Assembly: GCA_949293315.1 (NCBI GenBank)
Contig: CASFCH010000046.1
Coordinates: 1-64,000 of the forward strand
Direction: 5' to 3'
DNA from: an uncultured Oscillospiraceae bacterium
Lineage (GTDB): Bacteria > Bacillota > Clostridia > Oscillospirales > Acutalibacteraceae
Length of the DNA: 64,000 nucleotides
Below the pieces are notes generated by a model. That model saw nothing but the letters and a program-made list of their open reading frames with translations. It was not told the origin of the DNA and did no database searches. The number at the start of each line of letters is the position of its first letter. The first letter of the stretch is position 1. A program made the position numbers and the translations under genes. Of this stretch, positions 36,753 through 44,396 are shown in pieces.

Positions 36753-37562
36753 TTACTGCTTGGCACGGATGTAGATATGCTTGATCTGGCGGTTGTTCGT
36801 ATCGCGCTGGTCGATCTCAAACATCCCTGTGGCGCGGATGAGCGGACACAGCTTGGAAAAGCCGTAGTTCCGGCTGTCGAAGGAGGGCTGCTTTTTCAGC
36901 AGCATATTCCCGACCTCCCCGAGGAACGCCCATCCGTTTTCGTCGGCCACATCCTCCACGGTGGTCTTGAGGAGCTTGATAAACTTTTTATCGAGCTTGC
37001 TGACCTTTTGCTCCGCCTTTTTGGCGGGGGCGGCCTTTTTGCGGCCCTTGGATTCCTCCCTGACCTTTTCCTCCCTGTCCTCGTGCTCTTCCTTTTCCTC
37101 GGGTTCCGAGGTCTTGGCGAGGATCTCCAGATAGATGAACTTATCGCACGCGACGATGAACGGCTGGGGCGTCTTTTTCTCCCCGATGCCGAGCACCTTT
37201 TTGCCGGACTCGCGCAGGCGGAGCGCCAGACGCGTATAGTCGCTGTCACTCGCGACGATGCAAAAGCCGTCCACCTTATTCTCATAGAGGATATCCATGG
37301 CGTCGATGATCATGGCGGAGTCCGTGGCGTTCTTGCCGGTGGTGTACCGGTACTGCTGAATGGGGGTGATCGCGTTTTCCAGCAGCACCTTTTTCCAGCC
37401 GGAGGCCGTGGACTGCGTCCAGTCGCCATAGATCCGCTTGATGGTGGGCGTCCCGTAGCGGGCCACCTCCTCAAGCAGCACCTTGACATATTTGGCCGAT
37501 ACGTTGTCCGCGTCGATCAGCACCGCCAGGCGCAGATCGCTCAGTTCCTGCACGGCGCTCAT
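36753..37562 (-). CDS. NYN-domain (LabA-like) protein with C-terminal OST-HTH/LOTUS domain
   Basis: A predicted RNase or RNA-binding protein of 269 residues. The N-terminal PIN-like NYN domain (about 8-155) shows LIDADN (D17, D19), TGKNATDSAMIIDAMDIL and VASDSDYTRL, the acidic residues of the metal site. A highly charged Lys/Glu linker (about 160-205) leads to a C-terminal winged-helix LOTUS-like domain (KLDKKFIKLLKTTVEDVADENGWAFLGEVGNMLLKK). The ATG overlaps the ileS stop (ATGA), so translation is coupled. The partner RNA is unknown. Confidence 0.88.
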   Translation of the reverse strand: MSAVQELSDLRLAVLIDADNVSAKYVKVLLEEVARYGTPTIKRIYGDWTQSTASGWKKVLLENAITPIQQYRYTTGKNATDSAMIIDAMDILYENKVDGFCIVASDSDYTRLALRLRESGKKVLGIGEKKTPQPFIVACDKFIYLEILAKTSEPEEKEEHEDREEKVREESKGRKKAAPAKKAEQKVSKLDKKFIKLLKTTVEDVADENGWAFLGEVGNMLLKKQPSFDSRNYGFSKLCPLIRATGMFEIDQRDTNNRQIKHIYIRAKQ

Positions 37563-40500
37563 GCTTTTTTCACCGCGACGGCCACGCTGCCGTACTCCGT
37601 ATCAATCTCGCGGGCAAGATCCGCATCCGCAAGCGCCTCAAAGGCGACGGAATCGGCCAGCAGCTCGGAGGCGATGTGCGCCTGATCCTCTTTCAGCGCG
37701 CCGCCGAGGAAGGCGTCCGCCGTGACGATGGAGACGGCCACATGCTGCTCCACCTGATAGCCCGCGTCCTTGCGCAGGATCTGGCACTGGCGGATGATGT
37801 CGCGCACGGCGCCCTCCTTCTTGAGGTCCTCGGTGATGGCGGTGTCGATGGCAATGACCATCTCCGCCGAGCACTCGGCGCTCACGATGCCCTGTTTGGT
37901 CGCTGTCTGACGCTGGAAGATGGACGGATCATACGCCTCCGCCCAGCCGGGGACCTGAACCTGCTCGCCCGCATCAAACTGCGCCACAAGCGCGGCCATT
38001 GCCGCTGCGTCAAGCTCCGCGAGGGACTGCTTCATCTTGTTGACATTCTGCTTGAGGACAGCGCCCGCCACCTTAAAATTGACGGCCAGATAGGCGTCCT
38101 CAAACACGGACTGATCCTCGATATACCGGATCCCCTTGATATTCAGCTCGTCGAGCACGCTCTGCTCAAAGGTTGCGATCTTCCCGGCCTGCTCCGGCGT
38201 GCAGCAGACGTACAGCACGGAGAGCGGCTGACGGACCTTGATCTGCGCCTCGTTGCGCAGGCGCATGGCCGTGGCAATGATATCGCGGGAGAGCGCGGTG
38301 GACTCGAGCACGCCGTCGTCGTGAATGCCCTCAATGGGCTGCGGCCAGTCGGACAGGTGGACGGAGAGCTCGGCATTGCGCAGCACCTTGCGCGTGAGCT
38401 CCTGCCAGATGTGCTCCGTCATAAACGGGATAATGGGCGCCATGCAGCGCACACAGGCGTTCAGGGCATTGAACAGCGTCCAGTAGGCGGCCATCTTATC
38501 CGGGCCGTTGTCGGACTTCCAGAAGCGGCGGCGGTTGAGACGGATATACCAGTTGGAGATATCGTCCACAAAGGCCTCAAACTCCTTGACAAGCTGATAC
38601 GCCTTGTAGTCATCCATATAGTCCGTGGCGCGCTTGATAAATTCATTGGTGCGCAGGATCAGGAAGCGGTCGATCGGCTTGAGCGACTGATCGTCCGGCT
38701 GATAGTCGGTCAGATCCGGCTTGTCGATCGCGGCATAGGTGTTAAAGAATGTAAAGATATTGTAGAACGCAAGCAGCTTGCGGCGGGCCTCATCGCCGAG
38801 GTTGAAGCCGAAACGCACATCATTGGCAACGGGCGCACCCGCATACAGGTAGCGGATGGAGTCCGCGCCGATCTTCTCGGCGGCCTCGTCAAATTTGATC
38901 ATGAAGCCGGTCTTGGAGAACTTGGAGCCATCCTCCGCAACGACGGAGTTATAGGAGAGCACGCGCTCGTACGGGGCGCGGTCCTCGAGGACAACACTCA
39001 TGAAGAGCATGGAGTAGAACCACAGGCGGACCTGCTCGCGCATCTCCGTGATCCACTCGGCCGGGTAGTTCTTTTTCCACTCCTCTTTATCGTCAAAATA
39101 ACCGGTCGTGGAGAACGGGACAATACCGGCATCCAGCCAGACGTCGCCGATCTCCTGCACGCGGCTGACCTTGGCGCCGCAGTGCGGACATGTGATCTTG
39201 ATCTCATCGATCCACGGGCGGTGCAGTTCCGGCAGCTGATCGACAGCCTCACCGCCGAGTTCGCGCAGCTCCTCTTTGGAGCCGACCACGGTCAGATGGC
39301 CGCACTCCGGGCAGGGATAGAACGGCAGCGGAAGCCCGTAGTAGCGCTTGCGGGAGATGTTCCAGTCGCCCATGTTGTTGAGCCAGTCCACCATGCGCTT
39401 GCCGTTGAAGGCCGGCTCCCACTTGACGGACTCGGCCGCCTTGATCAGGCGCGGACGGAGCTCATCCGTGCGGATATACCACGCGGGAACCAGACGGAAG
39501 ATGACCTCCGACTTGCAGCGCCAGCACACGGGAAAGCTGTGCTCGATCTCCATGACCTTGTACATCTTGCCGGCCTGCTCCAGGTGCTCGAACACCTCGG
39601 GGGCCACGGTGTGGCTGTCCTTGCCGGTCATCCAGCCAAAGCCGTCGAGGAAGATGCCCATATCGTCCACGGGCATGACCTTCGCAAGGCCGAGGCTCTC
39701 GCCGAGCTCAAAGTCCTCCGCGCCGCAGCCGGGCGCGATATGGACGACGCCGGTACCCTCTTCCGCATCCACCTGATCCCAGAGGACGATGCGGTGGTCG
39801 ATCTCCTTCTGGGCCTCAAAGTCCGGGAAGCAGGTCTCAAAGTGCATCCCCTCGAGCTCCTTGCCCTTAAACGCGCGCAGGACCTCTTTCTTATCATCGC
39901 CGAGGTACTTGATGGCGTTCTTCGCGAGGATGAGGTGCTTCTCATCGCTGTGGAGGGAAACCTCGACGTAGTCGATATCCGCATTGACGGCAAGTGCGAC
40001 GTTGGAGGACAGCGTCCACGGAGTCGTGGTCCAGACAAGGATGTTGCAGCCGAGCTCCCGGACCGGGAGCTTGAAGAAGACGGAGTTGTGCTTGAGCATC
40101 TTGTAGGAGCCGGTCATCTCGTGCTCCGAGAGGCTTGTGCCGCAGCGCGGGCACCACGGCATGGGCTTGTATTCGCGCTCAATCCAGCCGTTCTCATGGC
40201 ACTTTTTCAGGAAATACCAGATGCTGGTGATATTCTTATCCGTATTGGTAAAGTAGGAGTTCTCCCAGTCCATCCACTGGCCCAGGCGCTTGGACTGCTC
40301 CGTGATGACGGAGGAAAAGTGCTTGACGCGGTCCACGCACTTGTGCGTGAACTTATCCATGCCATAGGCCTCAATATCCTTTTTGGTCTTGAAGCCGAGT
40401 TTCTTCTCGACCTCGACCTCCACCCACAGGCCCTGGGAGTCAAAGCCGTTCTGATAGCGGCAGTCCTTGCCCTTCATGGCGTTGTAGCGCAGGAAGGTAT

Positions 40501-40684
40501 CCTTGAGCGTGCGGCCCCAGGCGTGGTGGACGCCCATCGGGTTGTTGGCCGTGATCGGCCCGTCGATGAAGCGGAAGCGCTCGTGCCCGGCATTCTTGGC
40601 CTTCAGCTTGCCAAAGCAGTCGTTCTCCTCCCAGAACTTCATGACCTCGTGTTCCATTGCGATAAATTCATTCTTATCCGCCAT
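37559..40684 (-). CDS. ileS: Isoleucyl-tRNA synthetase-like class I synthetase with variant signatures
   Basis: It charges tRNA-Ile; no second ileS is in the window. The 1041 residues carry a class I Rossmann core, a CP1 editing domain (NILVWTTTPWTLSSN) and the anticodon-binding domain. Four zinc-type cysteine pairs are visible (CPRCGTS, CWRCKSE, CPECGH, CPHCGA). Aligned to ordinary IleRS, the HIGH motif reads GVHH (PMGVHHAWGRTLKD) and KMSKS reads KFSKT. Start ATG 40684 (MADKNEFIAMEHEV) follows GGAGG, and the in-frame extension to 40720 lies in the promoter. A TTGCAA-16-TATAAT promoter precedes it; there is no T-box. Confidence 0.93.
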   Translation of the reverse strand: MADKNEFIAMEHEVMKFWEENDCFGKLKAKNAGHERFRFIDGPITANNPMGVHHAWGRTLKDTFLRYNAMKGKDCRYQNGFDSQGLWVEVEVEKKLGFKTKKDIEAYGMDKFTHKCVDRVKHFSSVITEQSKRLGQWMDWENSYFTNTDKNITSIWYFLKKCHENGWIEREYKPMPWCPRCGTSLSEHEMTGSYKMLKHNSVFFKLPVRELGCNILVWTTTPWTLSSNVALAVNADIDYVEVSLHSDEKHLILAKNAIKYLGDDKKEVLRAFKGKELEGMHFETCFPDFEAQKEIDHRIVLWDQVDAEEGTGVVHIAPGCGAEDFELGESLGLAKVMPVDDMGIFLDGFGWMTGKDSHTVAPEVFEHLEQAGKMYKVMEIEHSFPVCWRCKSEVIFRLVPAWYIRTDELRPRLIKAAESVKWEPAFNGKRMVDWLNNMGDWNISRKRYYGLPLPFYPCPECGHLTVVGSKEELRELGGEAVDQLPELHRPWIDEIKITCPHCGAKVSRVQEIGDVWLDAGIVPFSTTGYFDDKEEWKKNYPAEWITEMREQVRLWFYSMLFMSVVLEDRAPYERVLSYNSVVAEDGSKFSKTGFMIKFDEAAEKIGADSIRYLYAGAPVANDVRFGFNLGDEARRKLLAFYNIFTFFNTYAAIDKPDLTDYQPDDQSLKPIDRFLILRTNEFIKRATDYMDDYKAYQLVKEFEAFVDDISNWYIRLNRRRFWKSDNGPDKMAAYWTLFNALNACVRCMAPIIPFMTEHIWQELTRKVLRNAELSVHLSDWPQPIEGIHDDGVLESTALSRDIIATAMRLRNEAQIKVRQPLSVLYVCCTPEQAGKIATFEQSVLDELNIKGIRYIEDQSVFEDAYLAVNFKVAGAVLKQNVNKMKQSLAELDAAAMAALVAQFDAGEQVQVPGWAEAYDPSIFQRQTATKQGIVSAECSAEMVIAIDTAITEDLKKEGAVRDIIRQCQILRKDAGYQVEQHVAVSIVTADAFLGGALKEDQAHIASELLADSVAFEALADADLAREIDTEYGSVAVAVKKA

Positions 40685-40724
40685 GCTTTTAACCTCCGTC
40701 GGGAATATACTCGTTAACATTATA

Positions 40725-40752
40725 ATTATACACGAGTTTGGCGAGTTTGCAA
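40725..40752 (-). promoter_or_regulatory. Promoter of ileS
   Basis: On the minus strand TTGCAA (40747-40752) and TATAAT (40725-40730) are 16 bases apart, with a leader of about 35 bases. Confidence 0.7.
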
Positions 40753-40763
40753 GTCTTTTACGG

Positions 40764-40792
40764 TTGACAAGCGCCTTTTTGCGCGGTATGCT
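40764..40792 (+). promoter_or_regulatory. Promoter of GNAT gene
   Basis: TTGACA (40764-40769), 17 bases, TATGCT (40787-40792): nearly consensus. Confidence 0.8.
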
Positions 40793-40824
40793 TATCGGGA
40801 TGAATCAAACCGAGGAGGCTCACC

Positions 40825-41259
40825 ATGGAGATCAGGATTTTCACCGGCCGCGATGCCGGTTTTGAGGATGCAAAAAAAATCCGCACCGCCGTGTTCATCG
40901 AGGAGCAGGGCTACAGCGCGGATATGGAGTTTGACGAGGCGGACGGCACGGCGACGCACGCCGTCCTCTATCTGGATGGGGCGCCTGCTGCGACGGGCCG
41001 GATGATCGACCTGGGCGGCGGCGCCTTCAAACCCGGTCGGATCGCCGTGCTCAGGGAGATGCGCGGCAAGCACCTGGGGGAAGCGATCGTCACCGCGCTG
41101 ATGGACGAGGGCGTCAAAAAGGGCGCGAAGGAGTTCCACATCAGCGCCCAGACGCAGGCGCGCGGCTTTTATGAAAAGCTTGGCTACACCTGCGTGGACG
41201 AGAGCAACGTCTACCCCGACGGTCACATCCCGCACATTGATATGATTAAAAGGGTATAA
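40825..41259 (+). CDS. GNAT-family N-acetyltransferase
   Basis: A 144-residue single-domain acetyltransferase of the ElaA/YjcF kind. The acetyl-CoA pyrophosphate loop is RIAVLREMRGKHLGEAIV; the C-terminal FYEKLGY block is typical. GAGGAGG lies before the ATG and a near-consensus promoter upstream. The substrate cannot be told. Confidence 0.88.
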   Translation: MEIRIFTGRDAGFEDAKKIRTAVFIEEQGYSADMEFDEADGTATHAVLYLDGAPAATGRMIDLGGGAFKPGRIAVLREMRGKHLGEAIVTALMDEGVKKGAKEFHISAQTQARGFYEKLGYTCVDESNVYPDGHIPHIDMIKRV

Positions 41260-41707
41260 TAGATGGGGCGGGACGTTCCGAGTGCAAAACGTCCCGCCAT
41301 TTTATTCGTCAAAGTTGAACATTCCGGCCTTTTCCATTGTCATACCTTCCCGCTTTTTATTTTCTCATATCAGGGCCTTTTTGTCTATTGTACGTTTTTA
41401 CCGGTTCTGTGCAAATTCCCTTACACAGGGGAGGCCTTTTAATACGCCGCCCAAAGTCTGTACGCGCCCCTCGGAAGGAACGTCGCCCCCGGCGTTCCGT
41501 CCGGCGCAAGCCGGCACAAATATCGGCAGATTACCGCAGGGACGCATTGCAAAAGGAACATCCTTTCACCGCATCCGTCTCGACCTGCGGCCGAGCCACC
41601 TCCCGCTCCGCGGGCGGGCACCCTTTTGTCCGCTGACGCGGACATTTCCACTAAAAGGGGAATCGCCTCAAGGGGAAGGCTTTGGTCTGCGCAAGCCACA
41701 GCCGCGC
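41260..41707. other. Intergenic region with one degenerate repeat copy
   Basis: No gene is supported between the GNAT and VTT genes, which converge. It contains the degenerate palindrome at 41473 and a small CCGGC/GCCGG hairpin after it. The open frames seen here have no SD and no recognisable product. Confidence 0.6.
41473..41498 (+). repeat. REP-like palindrome, degenerate, copy 8
   Basis: Arms GGAACGTCG and CGGCGTTCC with loop CCCC; one T:G mismatch in the stem and GGAA in place of the GTAG head. It is followed by CCGGC-GCAA-GCCGG, as copy 7 is followed by a similar hairpin. An old, decayed member. Confidence 0.7.
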
Positions 41708-42478
41708 TCATTCTGCGGCGGGGTATTTTTTTGCCATCCAGCGCTTATAGAAGTACATCCCCACCGCGCCGAGAATGACAGTAGCGGCATAGACGCCGAT
41801 CACCAGCCACCAGTTGCGGTCACCCAGGGCACTGCCGCAGATGGTGGAGGAGATAATCGCCGGAAAACGCGCGATGGTTGTCAGCACCATAAAGGTGGGG
41901 ATGTTGATGGGCAATACCCCCACCAGATACGTGATCACGTCCTTGGGCGTGGCCGGAATCAGATAGATCACAAAGAGCAGGGCATTGACCTTCTCGGCCT
42001 GCTGTAAAAATTTGAGGGACTTGAGCTTTTGCTCCGGGACAAAGAGATGGACCATCTTCATCCCCAATTTGCGGGTAAAGCCGATGATGATAAAGGAGCC
42101 GATCAGCGTACCGATCATACAGTACAGGCAGCCGAGCCAGGTACCGAAGGCGTATCCGGCGCCAACCTCCAGCGGTTCGGCCGGGATGATTTTGATAACG
42201 GTCTGGAAGGCGCGCACTGCGATAAAGAGCAGCGGAGCTGCCGCACCCTTGGCGTCGAGCCATGCGCGGAACCGTTCCGTATCGGAGACAAACGCCCACA
42301 GCGGCCCGCCATACAGGATGCAGAGGGTGACGCTGGTCAGGGATATGGCGCCGATCAGCGCCACCACACCGATCTTTTTCCAGATCCGGATCTTCTCCTC
42401 CTGCGTTAGCTCGCCGCGCTTGTCCCGCGTCAGACGGGCAAGTTTTGAAAATTTTGACACAACAGTTTGGGTCGTCAA
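41708..42478 (-). CDS. TVP38/TMEM64 (VTT-domain) membrane protein
   Basis: A polytopic inner-membrane protein of the DedA/VTT superfamily, thought to act in lipid scrambling or small-molecule flux. Hydrophobic segments lie near residues 40-60, 80-100, 115-145, 170-190 and 205-245. The family motif region is VIKIIPAEPLEVGAGYAFG and later PATPKDVITYLVG. The start is uncertain: TTG 42478, after AAGGAAG, avoids overlap with the GT8 gene; a frame to 42562 exists. It follows the glycosyltransferase by about 28 bases and is probably co-transcribed. Confidence 0.85.
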   Translation of the reverse strand: MTTQTVVSKFSKLARLTRDKRGELTQEEKIRIWKKIGVVALIGAISLTSVTLCILYGGPLWAFVSDTERFRAWLDAKGAAAPLLFIAVRAFQTVIKIIPAEPLEVGAGYAFGTWLGCLYCMIGTLIGSFIIIGFTRKLGMKMVHLFVPEQKLKSLKFLQQAEKVNALLFVIYLIPATPKDVITYLVGVLPINIPTFMVLTTIARFPAIISSTICGSALGDRNWWLVIGVYAATVILGAVGMYFYKRWMAKKYPAAE

Positions 42479-42506
42479 GCAGAACACTTCCTTGGATTTG
42501 TCAATC

Positions 42507-43367
42507 TTATACAGCCGCAGTTCCAATGGCGCGGCACGGCCGGACCGCAGGCTCCGCCACACAGTCGCTCAGGCAGTTCCAGAAGCGGTCGAGCTCGCCG
42601 CGGTAGCCATCCTTCCACGGTTTATTTTTGCCGCAGTAGTGGACGATCACCGCGATTTTTTCAATCTCATCGATTGTTTTTACCCGCCGGCTCCTGTTAA
42701 AGAAGTTGTGATTGTGCCAGTAGGTCTCATCCAGATTGTAATAGAGTGCATCCACATAGGCCGTCTTTGAAGCATACATACCGTTTATAATATCCTGATC
42801 CTTCAGCGGCAGGCGGCCGCGGTTTTCACGGATGTAGTCGTAGATGGCGCGGACGTCCTGCTCCGCGCGCAAAAGGTCCAAATTCATCAGCAGGACGCCG
42901 GCATTGATATACTGCGCCCCACGCGGCATCTTCAGCCGGACCCGATTGATCCACTGCATCACATTGAACTGATGCGAGGCGCCCGCAAAGTACCGCCCGG
43001 CCAGATCCATCGCGTACAGCTCATCCAGCGGATTGATCACAACAAGATCCGGATCCAGGTAGAGCACACGGTCAAGCGTCTCCGGCAGGAACTGTGCCGC
43101 AAGCAGCCGGTAATAGGTGGCCTTGGGGATCCGATCGTCCACCGGGGCGTCCTCGAACATTTGGGGCGAGATTGGGACGGAATGAATCCGGATCCGGTCG
43201 CCCGGCACACGCTCGGCCAGATAGCGGAAGTCCTCCGCGGTGAGAGAGGCATGCGCCACGTAAACCTCAAAGGTGTTGGCAGGGTTGGAGACCGCGATCG
43301 AGTTGAGCATTACGGTCAGGGGCTTGATATAGCCGCTGTCGAGTGTTACAAGGATATTCATTTTCAT
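42507..43367 (-). CDS. Glycosyltransferase family 8 protein
   Basis: A retaining, nucleotide-sugar-dependent glycosyltransferase (286 residues). The metal-binding DxD lies in LYLDPDLVV, and VHYCGKNKPW near the C-terminus is a GT8 hallmark; PKATYYRLLAAQFLP is also typical. The sugar may go to a wall polymer or glycolipid. GGAGG precedes the ATG. It pairs with the VTT protein downstream. Confidence 0.9.
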   Translation of the reverse strand: MKMNILVTLDSGYIKPLTVMLNSIAVSNPANTFEVYVAHASLTAEDFRYLAERVPGDRIRIHSVPISPQMFEDAPVDDRIPKATYYRLLAAQFLPETLDRVLYLDPDLVVINPLDELYAMDLAGRYFAGASHQFNVMQWINRVRLKMPRGAQYINAGVLLMNLDLLRAEQDVRAIYDYIRENRGRLPLKDQDIINGMYASKTAYVDALYYNLDETYWHNHNFFNRSRRVKTIDEIEKIAVIVHYCGKNKPWKDGYRGELDRFWNCLSDCVAEPAVRPCRAIGTAAV

Positions 43368-43967
43368 TTGTCTGGACCTCCTTTTGGTCTGTCATGGAAA
43401 ACGGCGAAATATTGCTTCTGCCCATCATCCGTCTTATCACCCGGGATCCCCCGGAATCTTTTGCAAAGCCGTAGGGAGCGGACTGATCCTTCCGACGCGC
43501 AGCGCTCCCATCGGCCGCCCCCTGTTGTTTTTATCATACTGCACGCGCATTACATTCCGGGAACAGGAGCGTTACAGGGCGTCAAAAAATTTATTACAAT
43601 TTGGGAAACCATAAATCCCTCCGGTTCCTATTCTACTCCGCCACGGCCGGTTTTCCTCTAACAGGCAGCTAACAGTTCCCTTACAGCTTTGTAAGGTCGG
43701 ACGGCATCCTCCAATCGTCCCCTTTCGACCACCCTCTCGATTATAGCGCCAGATTCGTTTAAAATCAAGCGAAAATTATAAATTTTACATAGAAAACAAA
43801 TTCTCAAAAGATATATATATATATAAATTGTACAAATTTCCCATTTCCGATTTACGTCCTTCTGCCTACACCTCTCCCGGCCGAGCGCGCGGCGAAAGGG
43901 GCACGCACACACGCCTATACGATCCCTGTGCCTGTCCGGGAAACGGTTCTGACTTGATAAGGAATTT
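43368..43967. other. Intergenic region, AT-rich in its distal half
   Basis: No gene is seen. A TATGAT on the minus strand near 43535-43545 may be a -10 for the GT8 gene, without a good -35. An alternating AT run lies at about 43809-43825. A GTAGGGAGCG...CGCTCCC palindrome (43471-43509) resembles the repeat family only superficially. Confidence 0.5.
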
Positions 43968-44396
43968 TTACGGATATTCCAATACCAGCAGGAACGACTC
44001 CCCATCCGGATAGGTACAGACAAACTGGCTGCCCGAACGCTTGGCGATCAGAAAAAACTCCCTGCCGGTTTTCAGGTCAAACTGCGTGTTTTGCCGTACG
44101 ACACGCACCTGCACCCGGTCAAAACAGGGACGCTCGCCAATCGACAGCCCCTCGAGCTGACGGGCCAAACGCTCATACAGCTCCATACGGCCGACAGGCG
44201 GATCGCCCGGGGAGGCGTTTGCAGCCAGCGCCCGCTCCAAATAGCGGGCGTAGTCCGGCTCCATCAATTCCTCCGCCGGGACAGTGATCTCCGGCGCTTT
44301 GGCATGCCGCACCTTTTCAATCAGCAGCGCGGCCATCTTCGGAGAGAAGAGGATAAAGTCCTGATCCCCTGTGACACGAATCCTGTACTCCCGCAT
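43968..44396 (-). CDS. Hypothetical protein coupled to ABC permease (142 aa)
   Basis: I do not recognise a family. It is soluble, has no signal peptide, and shows an alpha/beta pattern beginning MREYRIRVTGDQDFILFSP. The ATG overlaps the permease stop (TGATG), so it is translated with the transporter. A partner or regulator of the transporter is possible. The in-frame GTG at 44402 is a less likely start. Confidence 0.75.
   Translation of the reverse strand: MREYRIRVTGDQDFILFSPKMAALLIEKVRHAKAPEITVPAEELMEPDYARYLERALAANASPGDPPVGRMELYERLARQLEGLSIGERPCFDRVQVRVVRQNTQFDLKTGREFFLIAKRSGSQFVCTYPDGESFLLVLEYP

Noticed and set aside
37676-40717. A 1013-codon open frame on the plus strand opposite ileS
   Set aside because: It is the antisense of a clear ileS gene in GC-rich DNA, has no SD and its translation shows no recognisable domain.
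43471-43509. GTAGGGAGCG...CGCTCCC palindrome as another repeat copy
   Set aside because: It shares only the GTAGGG start; the arms differ and the loop is 22 bases long.
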